Origin: Deltaproteobacteria bacterium
Lineage (GTDB): Bacteria; Desulfobacterota; Desulfomonilia; UBA1062
Assembly (NCBI GenBank): GCA_029547185.1
Contig: JAKPPU010000212.1
Location: 60,852 to 124,851, forward strand
DNA: 64,000 nt
Direction of reading: 5' to 3'
Position 1 is the stretch's first letter; every line of letters begins with the position of its first letter. The notes beneath the pieces were generated by a model. The model saw nothing but the letters and a program-made list of their open reading frames with translations, did no database searches and was not told where the DNA came from. Positions 1 through 8,915 of the stretch are shown piece by piece. A program made the position numbers and the translations under genes.

Positions 1-1
1 C

Positions 2-733
2 ACGGCCTTCAGGATCGCCGAAGACCCGGACGTCATGCTGCCGGTCGCCGTCAACCTCGACGGGTTCATCCTCACCCACATGATCGAGCCGGTCATCTAC
101 GAGGATGACGAGACGATCAGGAAGTACCTCCCGGATGTAAAGATGAAGAACGCGCTCCATCCGGACAACCCGGTGTCGATGGGCTGCTTCGGCATGCCCG
201 AGATCTACACCGAGGCCCAGATGAACCGGGAGGTCGGGGTGCAGAACTCCTACAAGACCATCCTGAAAGCCTGGAAGGAGTGGGGAGATATCACCGGCAG
301 GCACTACCACCCGGTCGAGACCTACAAGGCCGACGATGCCGAGTACTGCATCGTGACCATGGGCTCCTACGGCGAAACCGCCATGGAGGTAGTCGATTCC
401 CTCCGGAAAGAAGGCGAGAAGGTGGGGGTCATCAAGCTCCGGCTCTGGAGGCCCTTCCCGTTCGAGGAATTCCGCAAGGCTGCCCTGGGAAAGAAATCGC
501 TCATCGTCATCGACCGCGCCATCTCCTTCGGCGGTCCCGGCGGCCCGGTGGCGTCCGAGCTGCGCTCGGCACTGTACGGGCAGCCCGGGGCGCCTACGAT
601 AGTCAACTATATCGCCGGCCTGGCCGGAAGAGACGTGGCGAGAGCCGACTTCAGGAACATCATCCTCGAAGGCAAGGCCAAGGCCGCCAAGGGCGAGACG
701 GACGGCTTCACCCTGTACGGCGTGAGAGGATAA
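2..733 (+). CDS. porA: Pyruvate:ferredoxin oxidoreductase alpha subunit, 3' part (partial at window edge)
   Basis: The reading frame is open from base 2 and ends at a TAA, giving 243 C-terminal residues; the 5' end lies outside the window. The product is the alpha chain of the thiamine-diphosphate 2-oxoacid:ferredoxin oxidoreductase, which makes acetyl-CoA, CO2 and reduced ferredoxin from pyruvate in the cytoplasm. Visible family features are the segment around VNLDGFILTH and the C-terminal domain, where GSYGETAMEVVD and the sequence near FGGPGGPVASEL match the PorA transketolase C-terminal fold. The beta subunit gene follows after 10 bases, which supports the call. Pyruvate rather than another 2-oxoacid is inferred from overall resemblance. 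Confidence 0.9.
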   Translation, partial: TAFRIAEDPDVMLPVAVNLDGFILTHMIEPVIYEDDETIRKYLPDVKMKNALHPDNPVSMGCFGMPEIYTEAQMNREVGVQNSYKTILKAWKEWGDITGRHYHPVETYKADDAEYCIVTMGSYGETAMEVVDSLRKEGEKVGVIKLRLWRPFPFEEFRKAALGKKSLIVIDRAISFGGPGGPVASELRSALYGQPGAPTIVNYIAGLAGRDVARADFRNIILEGKAKAAKGETDGFTLYGVRG

Positions 734-743
734 GGAGCATACT

Positions 744-1673
744 ATGGATAAATTCTCGGTTTTTTCCGCGAGACTTGTTGATAAGTCCGAAAACTTCACA
801 TCGGGCCACCGGGCCTGTCAGGGGTGCGCAGAGGCGCTGGCCGTGAGGCACGTGATGAAGGCCCTGGGCAGGGACACCATCGTGGCCATGTGCACGGGCT
901 GCATGGAGATCATCTCCTCGCCGCTGCCGCTGACTTCCTGGAAGGTGCCGTGGATACACAACGCCTTCGAGAACTCCTCCGCCGTCATATCCGGGTGCGA
1001 GGCAGGCATGAAGGCCATGATGCGCAAAGGCAAGATCCCCTACAAGAAGATCAACTTCGTTGCCATGGGCGGCGACGGGGCAACGGCCGACATCGGCATG
1101 GGCCAGCTCTCCGGTGCGCTCGAGCGCGGCCACGACTTCGTGTACATCTGCTACGACAACGAGGCGTACATGAACACGGGAATCCAGCGGTCGAGCTCGA
1201 CCCCGTACGGAGCCAGCACCACGACGTCTCCGGCGGGCAAGATGAGCATCGGCCAGCACACCCAGAAGAAGAATATGGCTCAGATAGCGGTCGCCCACAA
1301 CGTGCCCTATGTCGCCACCGCGTGCTCGAGCTACCCCTTCGACCTCATGGACAAGGTGAAAAGGGCGGCAGACACTCCGGGTGCGGCATACATCAACATC
1401 CTGTCCGTGTGCCCGACGGGCTGGAGGATTCCCACCGAGGACGCCATCAAGTACGGCAGGCTCGCGGTTGATACGTGCGTCTATCCCCTCTACGAGGTGA
1501 TAGACGGCCAGTACCATTTGAGCTACAAGCCGTACAGGAAGCTTCCCGTCACCGAGTACATCAAGGGCCAGGGAAGGTTCCGGCACCTGACCGACAAGGA
1601 CATCGAGCAGATCCAGAAGCAGGTGGACAGGGAATGGGCAAAGATTCTGAAACTGTGCGGAGAGGACAAGTGA
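744..1673 (+). CDS. porB: Pyruvate:ferredoxin oxidoreductase beta subunit
   Basis: A 309-residue protein that carries the thiamine-diphosphate site of PFOR. The diphosphate/Mg motif GDGATADIGMGQ starts near residue 110 and ends about 30 residues later in YDNEAYMNTG. N-terminal cysteines in ACQGCAE (about 25 and 28) and in MCTGC, with VCPTGW further on, fit the ligands of the beta-subunit [4Fe-4S] cluster. The length is normal for PorB of the multi-subunit enzyme. The gamma and delta subunits are not in the window and may lie upstream of porA or be fused. The gene is followed after one base by a NuoE-like gene, so PFOR and the diaphorase are probably co-transcribed. Confidence 0.93.
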   Translation: MDKFSVFSARLVDKSENFTSGHRACQGCAEALAVRHVMKALGRDTIVAMCTGCMEIISSPLPLTSWKVPWIHNAFENSSAVISGCEAGMKAMMRKGKIPYKKINFVAMGGDGATADIGMGQLSGALERGHDFVYICYDNEAYMNTGIQRSSSTPYGASTTTSPAGKMSIGQHTQKKNMAQIAVAHNVPYVATACSSYPFDLMDKVKRAADTPGAAYINILSVCPTGWRIPTEDAIKYGRLAVDTCVYPLYEVIDGQYHLSYKPYRKLPVTEYIKGQGRFRHLTDKDIEQIQKQVDREWAKILKLCGEDK

Positions 1674-1674
1674 T

Positions 1675-2154
1675 ATGGCCTGTAAAGCGACAAAGAATAA
1701 GATAGATGTAAAGCAGATCGACAAGATCATCAAGAGCTACGAAAAGTCCGAAGAATCCATGCTGGCTATCCTCCAGGATTTCCAGCGGGCTTTCCAGTAC
1801 GTCCCCGAAGAGGGCATGAAGCGGCTCAGCAAATACATGGGGGTTCCCGAGAGCAAGATCTATGCGATGGGGACCTTCTACAAGGCCCTGTCCTTGAAGC
1901 CCCGCGGAAGGCATACCTGCAAGGTGTGCATGGGAACGGCCTGCCACCTCAAAGGCTCCGGCCAGATTCTGGAGACCATCGAGCGCGAGCTCAAGGTGAA
2001 GCGCAACTCCACGACGGACGACGGGCGCTTCACCGTAGAGAGCGTCAACTGCGTGGGTGCATGCGCCATGGCGCCGGTCGTCGTGGTGGATGAGGATTAC
2101 TCGGGCCACGTAAGACAGTCGAAGGTCATGGACTTCCTCGATAAATATAAATAA
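1675..2154 (+). CDS. NuoE/HoxE-like [2Fe-2S] thioredoxin-fold subunit
   Basis: A 159-residue protein of the NuoE/HoxE/HndA family, which holds one [2Fe-2S] cluster in NADH dehydrogenases, NAD-reducing hydrogenases and electron-bifurcating enzymes. The family ligand pattern is present: C-x4-C in CMGTACHLKG and C-x3-C in NCVGACAMAP. The N-terminal helical part (FQRAFQYVPEEGMKRLSKYMGVPESKIYAMGTFY) is typical. The start ATG lies one base after the porB stop. It is the first of three diaphorase genes and is expected to pass electrons between the flavin subunit downstream and ferredoxin. The final partner complex cannot be named from sequence. Confidence 0.9.
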   Translation: MACKATKNKIDVKQIDKIIKSYEKSEESMLAILQDFQRAFQYVPEEGMKRLSKYMGVPESKIYAMGTFYKALSLKPRGRHTCKVCMGTACHLKGSGQILETIERELKVKRNSTTDDGRFTVESVNCVGACAMAPVVVVDEDYSGHVRQSKVMDFLDKYK

Positions 2155-2168
2155 TAAGGTGAAGGCAG

Positions 2169-4025
2169 ATGAAAGCGATAACATCGTTTGAGCAGTTGGA
2201 AGGATACAGAGAGAAGGTCAAGGCCTCCCAGAAGAAGGATCTGCCCACTGTCCTGATCTGCTTCGGAACGGGCTGTCAGGCGAACGGCGCTGTAGCCGTC
2301 GCGGACGCCTTCAGGGAAGAGATCATGAAGTCGGGCTTGGAGATCGACGTGAACCTCGGGTTCAAGACGACCGGGTGCCACGGGTACTGCGAGAACGGCC
2401 CCCTCGTCGTGCTTCGGCCCAGAGACGTTCTCTACCTCAAGGTGAAACCCAAGGATGTCCCCGAGATCGTGGAAAAGAGCCTCAAAGGCAATGAAATCGT
2501 GGAGCGGCTCATCTACAAGGACGTGAACACGAAGCAGACCATTGCCGAGTACCACGAGATCCCCTTCTACAAGTACCAGCAGCGCATTGCGCTCCGGAAC
2601 ATCGGCAACATCGATCCGAAATCCATCGACGACTACATTCTCAAAGAGGGCTACAAGGGGCTCGCGAAGGCGCTCACCATGAAGCCCGAAGACATCATCA
2701 CCGAGATCGAGAAGTCGGGCCTTCGCGGAAGAGGCGGCGGCGGGTTCCCCACGGGCACGAAGTGGCGCTCCTGCCGGGCGGTCGATTCCGACGTCCGCTA
2801 CGTCATGTGCAACGGCGACGAGGGCGACCCCGGCGCTTTCATGGACCGCTCCATCATGGAGGGCGATCCCCACTCGGTCATCGAGGGCATGATCATCGGC
2901 GGCTATGCCGTGGGTGCGAAGCAGGGCTACATCTACGTGCGGGACGAATACCCGCTGGCCGTGAAGAACCTCCAGGCAGCCCTCGCGGACGCCCGGAAGA
3001 TGGGCTTCCTCGGGAAATCGATCCTCGGCTCGAGCTTCGACTTCGACATAAAGATCAGCCGCGGCGGCGGCGCGTTCGTGTGCGGCGAATCCTCGGCCCT
3101 CATGAGGTCGCTCGAAGGCAAGGTGGGCGAGCCCAGGGCCAAGTACATCCGCTCGGTCGAGAAAGGCCTCTACGACAAGCCGAGCGTCTTGAACAACGTC
3201 GAGACCTGGAACAACGTTCCGGTGATCATCTCAAACGGCGCCGACTGGTACGCCTCCTTCGGCACGAAGGGCTCGAAGGGGACGAAGGTCTTCTCGCTGG
3301 TCGGGAAGGTGAACAACACCGGCTTAGTCGAGGTCCCCATGGGCATCTCCATCAAGGAGCTCGTCGAGAAGATCGGCGGCGGGGTGCTCGGCGGCAAGAA
3401 GTTCAAGGCGGTCCAGACCGGCGGTCCTTCGGGCGGGTGCATTCCCGACAGCAGGTCCGACCTTCCCGTCGACTTCGACTCGCTCACCGAAGCGGGCTCC
3501 ATGATGGGCTCGGGTGGAATCATCGTCATGGACGAGAACACGTGCATGGTCGATGTCGCGAAGTACTTCATCGGCTTCCTCGTGGAGGAGTCGTGCGGCA
3601 AGTGTACCCCGTGCCGGGACGGCCTGCCGCGGATGCACAAGATCCTCTCCGACATCACCGAGGGCAAGGGCAGGGAAGGCGACATCGCGGTGCTCGAAGA
3701 GCTCTGCGACGTGCTCACCTATGCCGCGCTCTGCGGCCTGGGCAACTCGGCCGCGAACCCGGTCCACTCGACGATCAGGTACTTCCGCGAGGAGTACGAG
3801 GCGCATATCAGGGACCACAAGTGCCCTGCCGGCGTGTGCAAGAGCCTCATCACGTACAGCATCGACCCGGCGGCCTGCACCGGATGTACCCTGTGCTCGA
3901 AGAAGTGTCCTCAAGCGTGCATCACCGGCGAGAGGAAGGTCGCTCACGTGATAGACAAGACGAAGTGCATCAAGTGCGGCGTTTGCAAGGATGTCTGCAA
4001 CTTCGATGCAGTACGGGTCGAATAA
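2169..4025 (+). CDS. NuoF/HndC-like NADH-binding flavoprotein with extra Fe-S domains
   Basis: A 618-residue subunit. An N-terminal thioredoxin-like [2Fe-2S] domain (residues about 25-115; cysteines in CFGTGCQ and GCHGYCENG) is followed by the NuoF core. The core has the NADH-site glycine motif [10 protein letters not shown] (about 187), the FMN motif [11 protein letters not shown], and the [4Fe-4S] motif [11 protein letters not shown] with a later cysteine in LCGLGNSA. The C-terminus holds two ferredoxin clusters ([12 protein letters not shown] and [11 protein letters not shown]). This layout is that of the flavin subunit of NAD-linked [FeFe] hydrogenases and related bifurcating complexes, not of respiratory complex I. 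No catalytic hydrogenase subunit lies nearby, so its electron partner may be PFOR or ferredoxin. Confidence 0.92.
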   Translation: MKAITSFEQLEGYREKVKASQKKDLPTVLICFGTGCQANGAVAVADAFREEIMKSGLEIDVNLGFKTTGCHGYCENGPLVVLRPRDVLYLKVKPKDVPEIVEKSLKGNEIVERLIYKDVNTKQTIAEYHEIPFYKYQQRIALRNIGNIDPKSIDDYILKEGYKGLAKALTMKPEDIITEIEKSGLRGRGGGGFPTGTKWRSCRAVDSDVRYVMCNGDEGDPGAFMDRSIMEGDPHSVIEGMIIGGYAVGAKQGYIYVRDEYPLAVKNLQAALADARKMGFLGKSILGSSFDFDIKISRGGGAFVCGESSALMRSLEGKVGEPRAKYIRSVEKGLYDKPSVLNNVETWNNVPVIISNGADWYASFGTKGSKGTKVFSLVGKVNNTGLVEVPMGISIKELVEKIGGGVLGGKKFKAVQTGGPSGGCIPDSRSDLPVDFDSLTEAGSMMGSGGIIVMDENTCMVDVAKYFIGFLVEESCGKCTPCRDGLPRMHKILSDITEGKGREGDIAVLEELCDVLTYAALCGLGNSAANPVHSTIRYFREEYEAHIRDHKCPAGVCKSLITYSIDPAACTGCTLCSKKCPQACITGERKVAHVIDKTKCIKCGVCKDVCNFDAVRVE

Positions 4026-4038
4026 GGACTGAAAAGCC

Positions 4039-4767
4039 ATGGAAAAGATAACGATAACGATAGACGGCAAAACTGTTGAAGCCACCAAAGACCGGCCGGT
4101 CCTTATGGTTGCGAGGGAAAACGGCATCGATATCCCGGCTCTGTGCCATCATCCCGAGCTCGAGAGTTCGGGCGGATCGTGCCGGGTCTGCCTCGTGGAG
4201 GCCGTCCAGAACGGCCGCTCGCGCATCGTCACCTCGTGCAACTACCCGGTGAGAAAGGGCCTCGAGATCAAGACCGACACCGAGCTCGTGCGAAAGATCC
4301 GCAAGGGCGTGCTCGAGCTTCTCCTGTGCCGGGTGCCTGACTCCGACGTGGTGAGGAAGCTCGCCGGAAAGTACGGCGTCGAGGAGCCGCGGTTCTTCAA
4401 GGACGAGGGCGAGAACAGCCGGTACAAGTGCATCGCCTGCTCGCTGTGCACGCAGGTGTGCGAAGAGGTCGTGGGCGTGAGCGCCATCTCCATGCAGAAC
4501 AGGGGCACCGAAAAGGCGCCGGGTACGCCGTACCACAAGGACTCCGAAGCCTGCATCGGGTGCGGGGCCTGCGCGTACGTGTGCCCTACGAACGCCATCT
4601 CCTTGAAAGACGTGAAAGGTTTGAGGAAGATCTGGGGCAGGACATTCAAGATGGTCTCCTGCAGCGTGTGTGGAAAACCCTACATCCCCAAGGCGCAGGT
4701 GGACTGGATCGTCAGGACCACCGGCAAGGACAGGGCCTTTTTCGACAAGTGCCCTGACCACAGATAG
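4039..4767 (+). CDS. HoxU/NuoG-N-terminal-like iron-sulfur protein (no H-cluster domain)
   Basis: A 242-residue protein with a plant-type [2Fe-2S] domain (ALCHHPELESSGGSCRVCLVE, then SCNYPV), the linker found in NuoG/HydA, and two [4Fe-4S] motifs (CIACSLCTQVC and CIGCGACAYVCP). A final CSVCGKPY segment with a distal CPDH resembles a small metal-binding ribbon. It matches the N-terminal third of [FeFe]-hydrogenase HydA or the whole HoxU subunit, but no H-cluster motifs follow and the gene ends at a strong terminator. It is the last gene of the por-diaphorase operon. The likely role is electron transfer between ferredoxin, or PFOR, and the NADH subunit. Confidence 0.88.
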   Translation: MEKITITIDGKTVEATKDRPVLMVARENGIDIPALCHHPELESSGGSCRVCLVEAVQNGRSRIVTSCNYPVRKGLEIKTDTELVRKIRKGVLELLLCRVPDSDVVRKLAGKYGVEEPRFFKDEGENSRYKCIACSLCTQVCEEVVGVSAISMQNRGTEKAPGTPYHKDSEACIGCGACAYVCPTNAISLKDVKGLRKIWGRTFKMVSCSVCGKPYIPKAQVDWIVRTTGKDRAFFDKCPDHR

Positions 4768-4803
4768 TTCATATTCGCCCGTCCTCAAGACGGGGCAGAT
4801 CGT

Positions 4804-4838
4804 AAAAAAACTTCCGGGTTTTTTCCCGGAAGTTTTTA
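4804..4838 (+). terminator. Rho-independent terminator of the por-diaphorase operon
   Basis: The arms AAACTTCCGGG and CCCGGAAGTTT pair perfectly around a T-rich loop and run into TTTTTATT. The hairpin lies about 40 bases after the last stop codon. The minus-strand cheB-like gene converges on it and may use it as well. Confidence 0.9.
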
Positions 4839-4867
4839 TTTATAAGCGCATTCCTCATTCTTGAAGC

Positions 4868-5911
4868 TCAGGCTTTCGGTATCCCCTTCTTTTTCATGAC
4901 CAGGGTTTCGACAGGGCTCATCTGGTAGCGGTAGATGGCTTCGTGGACGGCATGGGCCTTCCTCGCGGCCTCGCCCGCCTTCTTGAGGTAGAACTCGGCC
5001 AGACGTCCCTGGCCCGTGTCGGCGAAGTGGTTCCCGAGGCGGTTGAGCAGGATGTTCGTCTCTTCGATCCTGCTTATGGCCTTCCAGAGCTCTTCCTCTA
5101 TTGCCGACGATATGCTTTCGAGGAGCGCGTCCGCGGAAAAGGCATGCCCGGTATGGCATCGGAACCGGACCACTGTTCCTTCTTCGATCCTGATGAGGGC
5201 GCCGTGGCACTCGGGGCAGGAGATGGGCACGACCTCGCCCATCTGGAGGACCCCCATCTCGTACGCATTCCCCTGGGCAGCGATAACGACCTCGGCCTGT
5301 ATCCGCTCCATGTCTTCGGCAGTCACCTCGGGCATCGGCGGCGGTTTCTCGCCGTAGAGCGTGGCGAGAAGGGGACCCATCTCCGATACTTTCATGGTGT
5401 GGTCGACCTTTACATATTCGAGCACATTGGCAGGCATGTCCCGGTACAGGGATTCCTTGGGATCCTGGACGATCGCGACGCCGCCGAGGCGCTTGACCGT
5501 CCACAGCCCTGAGGTGCCATCGTTCAGGTAGCCGGACAGGACGACCCCCACGACGCGGGGGCCGTACATGTAGCCTGCGGAGCGGAAGAGCGCATCGACC
5601 GACGGCCGGAAGAGGTTCTCCTTGGGTCCCCTCTTCACGAGGATATGCTCTTTCTCCACGAGCAGGTGATAGTCCGGTGGCGCCACGTAAATATGGCCCG
5701 CCTTTATTTTTTCGCCGTCCCGGGGATGAGCGGCTGGGAGCTTCCCCGAATAGGAGAGAATCCGGGGCAGTATGCTCTCCGCATTGGGGGATACGTGCTG
5801 GACGATGAAAACCGATGCGGCATAATCCTCGGGAAGTCCTCTCACCAGACTGATCAGAGCGGGTATTCCCCCGGCTGAAGATCCGACAACGACGATATCG
5901 TGCTGATCCAT
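4868..5911 (-). CDS. Stand-alone CheB-type protein-glutamate methylesterase with zinc-ribbon C-terminal extension
   Basis: A 347-residue protein. Residues 1-190 are a CheB methylesterase domain: VVGSSAGG contains the nucleophile serine, IVQHVSPNAE the histidine, and VVLSGYLNDGTSG the aspartate region. There is no N-terminal receiver domain, so it is not the usual chemotaxis CheB controlled by CheA. After residue 225 a CPEC...CHTGH metal-binding pattern leads into a helical tail (about 250-347). Stand-alone CheB proteins with such tails are known in several phyla and their substrates are mostly unknown. No che genes for receptors, CheA or CheW are nearby. The gene is divergent from a CheB-CheR fusion, which suggests a shared signalling role. 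Confidence 0.85.
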   Translation of the reverse strand: MDQHDIVVVGSSAGGIPALISLVRGLPEDYAASVFIVQHVSPNAESILPRILSYSGKLPAAHPRDGEKIKAGHIYVAPPDYHLLVEKEHILVKRGPKENLFRPSVDALFRSAGYMYGPRVVGVVLSGYLNDGTSGLWTVKRLGGVAIVQDPKESLYRDMPANVLEYVKVDHTMKVSEMGPLLATLYGEKPPPMPEVTAEDMERIQAEVVIAAQGNAYEMGVLQMGEVVPISCPECHGALIRIEEGTVVRFRCHTGHAFSADALLESISSAIEEELWKAISRIEETNILLNRLGNHFADTGQGRLAEFYLKKAGEAARKAHAVHEAIYRYQMSPVETLVMKKKGIPKA

Positions 5912-6302
5912 ACGTTCTCCTCAGGGCCGGTTGTCATTCCCGGCCGATGCATATAACTTATGGTTAAAGTCGTTGACCCGTGAAAATCGGATACACCAAA
6001 GGATCAAGGCATGTATTGGCAATTTCCCTGCAGACGCACTCATTATAGAAATAAGGATACTGCTGCACAGGTACTTCGCAAGAAATCTCCTGTTGAGGAT
6101 GTGCAGAGTTTTCCTTTCCTTTAGGTAATATGATGTGATATTTGTGAAAATTATCATAAATTTATTTTTTTTTGGAGACGTGCTGTCGGATCAGAAGAGC
6201 ATCTTTTGAAATACCCATGCATCTATAAAAGTTGTACAAGAAACCGGATCCGACCCGAAGGCTCTCTTGATTTTATCCGTGACAGGAAAGGATGGCTCCG
6301 CC
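5912..6302. other. Divergent intergenic region between two CheB-family genes
   Basis: 391 bases without a convincing gene. The middle (about 6120-6180) is AT-rich and probably holds promoters for both flanking genes, but I could not find a clear -35/-10 pair. Short open frames on both strands here have no domain or ribosome-binding-site support. Confidence 0.5.
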
Positions 6303-8900
6303 ATGGCAGAAAGAAATAAAAGCAAACCCTCCGGAAAGAAGAACCCGTCTCAAGAGGAAAAGCAGGCCCCGGAGACCGGCACGGGGATCCGGAAGGGGGA
6401 CAGATTCCCCATCGTCTGCGTCGGCGCCTCCGCAGGCGGGCTGGAAGCGATCCAGAGCTTCTTCGCGAACATGCCCGTCGACACCGGGATCGCGTTCATC
6501 GTGGTGACCCACATGGACCCGCATCATGTCAGTCTCATGCCGTCTCTCATCCAGGCAAAAACCAAGATACCTGTCCTTCAGGTCCAGAGCGGAACACCCG
6601 TGCAGCCGGATACCGTCTACGTCCTCCCTCCGGACCGCGATATGAGCATAAGGGAAGGGATACTGCAGCTTACGACACCGGCGTCACCCCTTGTCGGTCC
6701 GAAGCTGCCCATCAATGCGTTCATGAGGTCATTGGCCGAAGACCAGAAGGAATACGCCATTGCCGTTATCATGTCCGGCATGGGTACGGACGGCACGCTC
6801 GGCATCAAGTCTATCAAGAGCGAGATGGGCATGGTCATCGTGCAGGACCCGGAGACCGCGGCCTTCAACAGCATGCCGGTCTCTGCCATACAGACGGGCC
6901 TTGCGGACTACGTCCTGCCTCCGGACAAGATGCCCGAGTATCTAGTGGATTACGTGAAACGCTTTCTCATCGGCGGAGGAGCCAAGCCGGTTGCTCCCGG
7001 AAGGATCCCTTTGAGCGACCTGGAGAAGATCTATTCGCAGCTCCGCTCCGTAACCGGCCATGACTTTTCGCACTACAAGGAGAGCACCATCTTCCGCCGC
7101 ATCAACCGGAGGATGTACGTCCACCACATTGATACCATCCGGGAATATTCCGACTTCATGGAGAAGAACCCCTATGAGGCCAAGGCCCTGTTCAAGGAGC
7201 TGCTCATCGGCGTCACCAGCTTTTTCCGCGATCCCGAGGCCTTCGAGGCCCTTAAAGCTGCCCTGAAAGAGGACTTCGGCAAGAAGCCCAAAGAAACCTC
7301 CATCCGCGGATGGGTCGTCGGGTGCTCCACGGGCGAAGAGGCATATTCCATCGCCATTGTCCTCGATGAATGCAAGGATGAGCTCGGCCTCAATCTTGAC
7401 ATCAAGCTCTTCGCCACGGACATCGATGAGGAATCCATCGAGAAGGCCCGCTTAGGCGTCTATCCAGCCAGCATAGCCGAAGACATCTCCGATGAACGCC
7501 TGAGGAAATATTTCGACCGGGAAGACGATTCATACCGCATCAAGAGATTCATCCGCGACATGATGATCTTCGCCGAGCACAGCGTCATCAGGGACGCGCC
7601 CTTCACGAAGCTCGACCTCATCACCTGCAGGAACCTCCTCATCTACCTCGATACGGAGCTCCAGAAAAAGATCATCCCGCTGTTCCACTACAGTCTGAAT
7701 CCGGGCGGCATCCTCTTTCTCGGCTCGTCCGAGACCATCGGCACCCTTTCCGACATCTTCGCCCCGGTGGATACGAAGTGGAAGGTCTACAGACGGGAGG
7801 AGAACCAAGCCTACAACTATCCCATGATCGAGTTCCCCCTGGGCTCGACGAGGCGCCCGGGCGAGCTGCAGAAGCAGGCGAGGCCAAGGCCGGTGGAGCT
7901 CTCGGTCGTGATCGAGAAGAACCTCCTCGAGCACCACACCCCTCCCGCCATCGTCATCGACCGCAAGGGGGATATCGTCTACATCCATGGCCGGACAGGC
8001 AGATACCTCGAACCCGCCCCGGGTGTGACCAGGGTGTACAACGCCTTCGAGATGGCGCGCGAAGGGCTCAAGTCCCAGCTTCCGGGCCTCATCCGGTATG
8101 CGGTGGAGAAAAAGGACCGGAGCTTCTCCCGGAAGATGATAATCAAAACCAACGGGAGCCCCGCGCTCGTTGAGGTGTCCGTAAGGGCCATGAATGAACC
8201 CGTAGGCGACCTCTACATGGTCACCTTCCAGGACATCCCCCAGGACACGGCGGCCGGCGGGGAGCAGATGAAGCTGGACAAGGTGAGAGGCAAGGACAAG
8301 GAGATCAATGCCCTTCGGGAAGAGCTGCGCTACACCAAGGACCACCTCCGCACTACAATCGAGGAGCTCGAGGCGGCCAACGAAGAGCTCAAGTCGACCA
8401 ACGAGGAGTACCAGTCCACGAACGAAGAGCTCCAGAGCTCAAACGAGGAATTGAACTCCTCGAAGGAAGAGCTCCAGTCCTTGAACGAGGAGCTCGAAAC
8501 CGTGAACCGGGAGCTCCAGAACAAGATCCAGGAGGCCCAGAACGCCTACGGCGACATCAACAGGTTCATCAACAGCATCAACATCCCCATGCTGTTCCTG
8601 GGCAACGACATGCGCGTCAAGCGATACAACACGAGCCTGACCGGCATCATCAACCTCATCGAGACCGACATCGGAAGGCCCGTCGACCAGATAACCTCCA
8701 CCCTCAAAGACGTCGACATCGCCCGCGAGGGGAGCGAGGTCGTCCGGACGCTCCACGAGAAAGACAAGGAAGTCCAGACCAAAGATGGCAGCAGGTATGT
8801 CATGCGGATCACCCCCACACGGACAGCGGACAATCGGATCGACGGAGTGACCGTCATTTTCCTGCCATGGCTCGGGAATGAAGATCCCCGGAAGGGATAA
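6303..8900 (+). CDS. CheB-CheR-PAS fusion signalling protein
   Basis: Read from the ATG at 6303 this is an 865-residue protein; an in-frame TTG at 6267 is an alternative start. Domains in order: low-complexity head (1-30), CheB methylesterase (about 35-220, with VGASAGG and VIMSGMGTDGTLG), CheR methyltransferase (about 240-500, with HYKESTIFRRINRRM, the SAM motif GCSTGEEAYS and DLITCRNLLIYL), a PAS-like region (530-650), a long coiled coil of repeated NEEL/KEEL heptads (about 675-745), and a terminal PAS domain. The fusion is typical of environmental bacteria, where it links methylation chemistry to histidine kinases. The next gene, 15 bases on, is such a kinase. Confidence 0.93.
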   Translation: MAERNKSKPSGKKNPSQEEKQAPETGTGIRKGDRFPIVCVGASAGGLEAIQSFFANMPVDTGIAFIVVTHMDPHHVSLMPSLIQAKTKIPVLQVQSGTPVQPDTVYVLPPDRDMSIREGILQLTTPASPLVGPKLPINAFMRSLAEDQKEYAIAVIMSGMGTDGTLGIKSIKSEMGMVIVQDPETAAFNSMPVSAIQTGLADYVLPPDKMPEYLVDYVKRFLIGGGAKPVAPGRIPLSDLEKIYSQLRSVTGHDFSHYKESTIFRRINRRMYVHHIDTIREYSDFMEKNPYEAKALFKELLIGVTSFFRDPEAFEALKAALKEDFGKKPKETSIRGWVVGCSTGEEAYSIAIVLDECKDELGLNLDIKLFATDIDEESIEKARLGVYPASIAEDISDERLRKYFDREDDSYRIKRFIRDMMIFAEHSVIRDAPFTKLDLITCRNLLIYLDTELQKKIIPLFHYSLNPGGILFLGSSETIGTLSDIFAPVDTKWKVYRREENQAYNYPMIEFPLGSTRRPGELQKQARPRPVELSVVIEKNLLEHHTPPAIVIDRKGDIVYIHGRTGRYLEPAPGVTRVYNAFEMAREGLKSQLPGLIRYAVEKKDRSFSRKMIIKTNGSPALVEVSVRAMNEPVGDLYMVTFQDIPQDTAAGGEQMKLDKVRGKDKEINALREELRYTKDHLRTTIEELEAANEELKSTNEEYQSTNEELQSSNEELNSSKEELQSLNEELETVNRELQNKIQEAQNAYGDINRFINSINIPMLFLGNDMRVKRYNTSLTGIINLIETDIGRPVDQITSTLKDVDIAREGSEVVRTLHEKDKEVQTKDGSRYVMRITPTRTADNRIDGVTVIFLPWLGNEDPRKG

Positions 8901-8915
8901 GCGGGGCATCGCTCC

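Noticed and set aside
4039..4767. [FeFe]-hydrogenase catalytic subunit
   Set aside because: The N-terminal Fe-S domains match, but the protein ends before any H-cluster motif and a terminator follows.
5921..6157. 78-codon minus-strand frame between the CheB-family genes
   Set aside because: It overlaps the probable promoter region, lacks a ribosome binding site and shows no recognisable feature.
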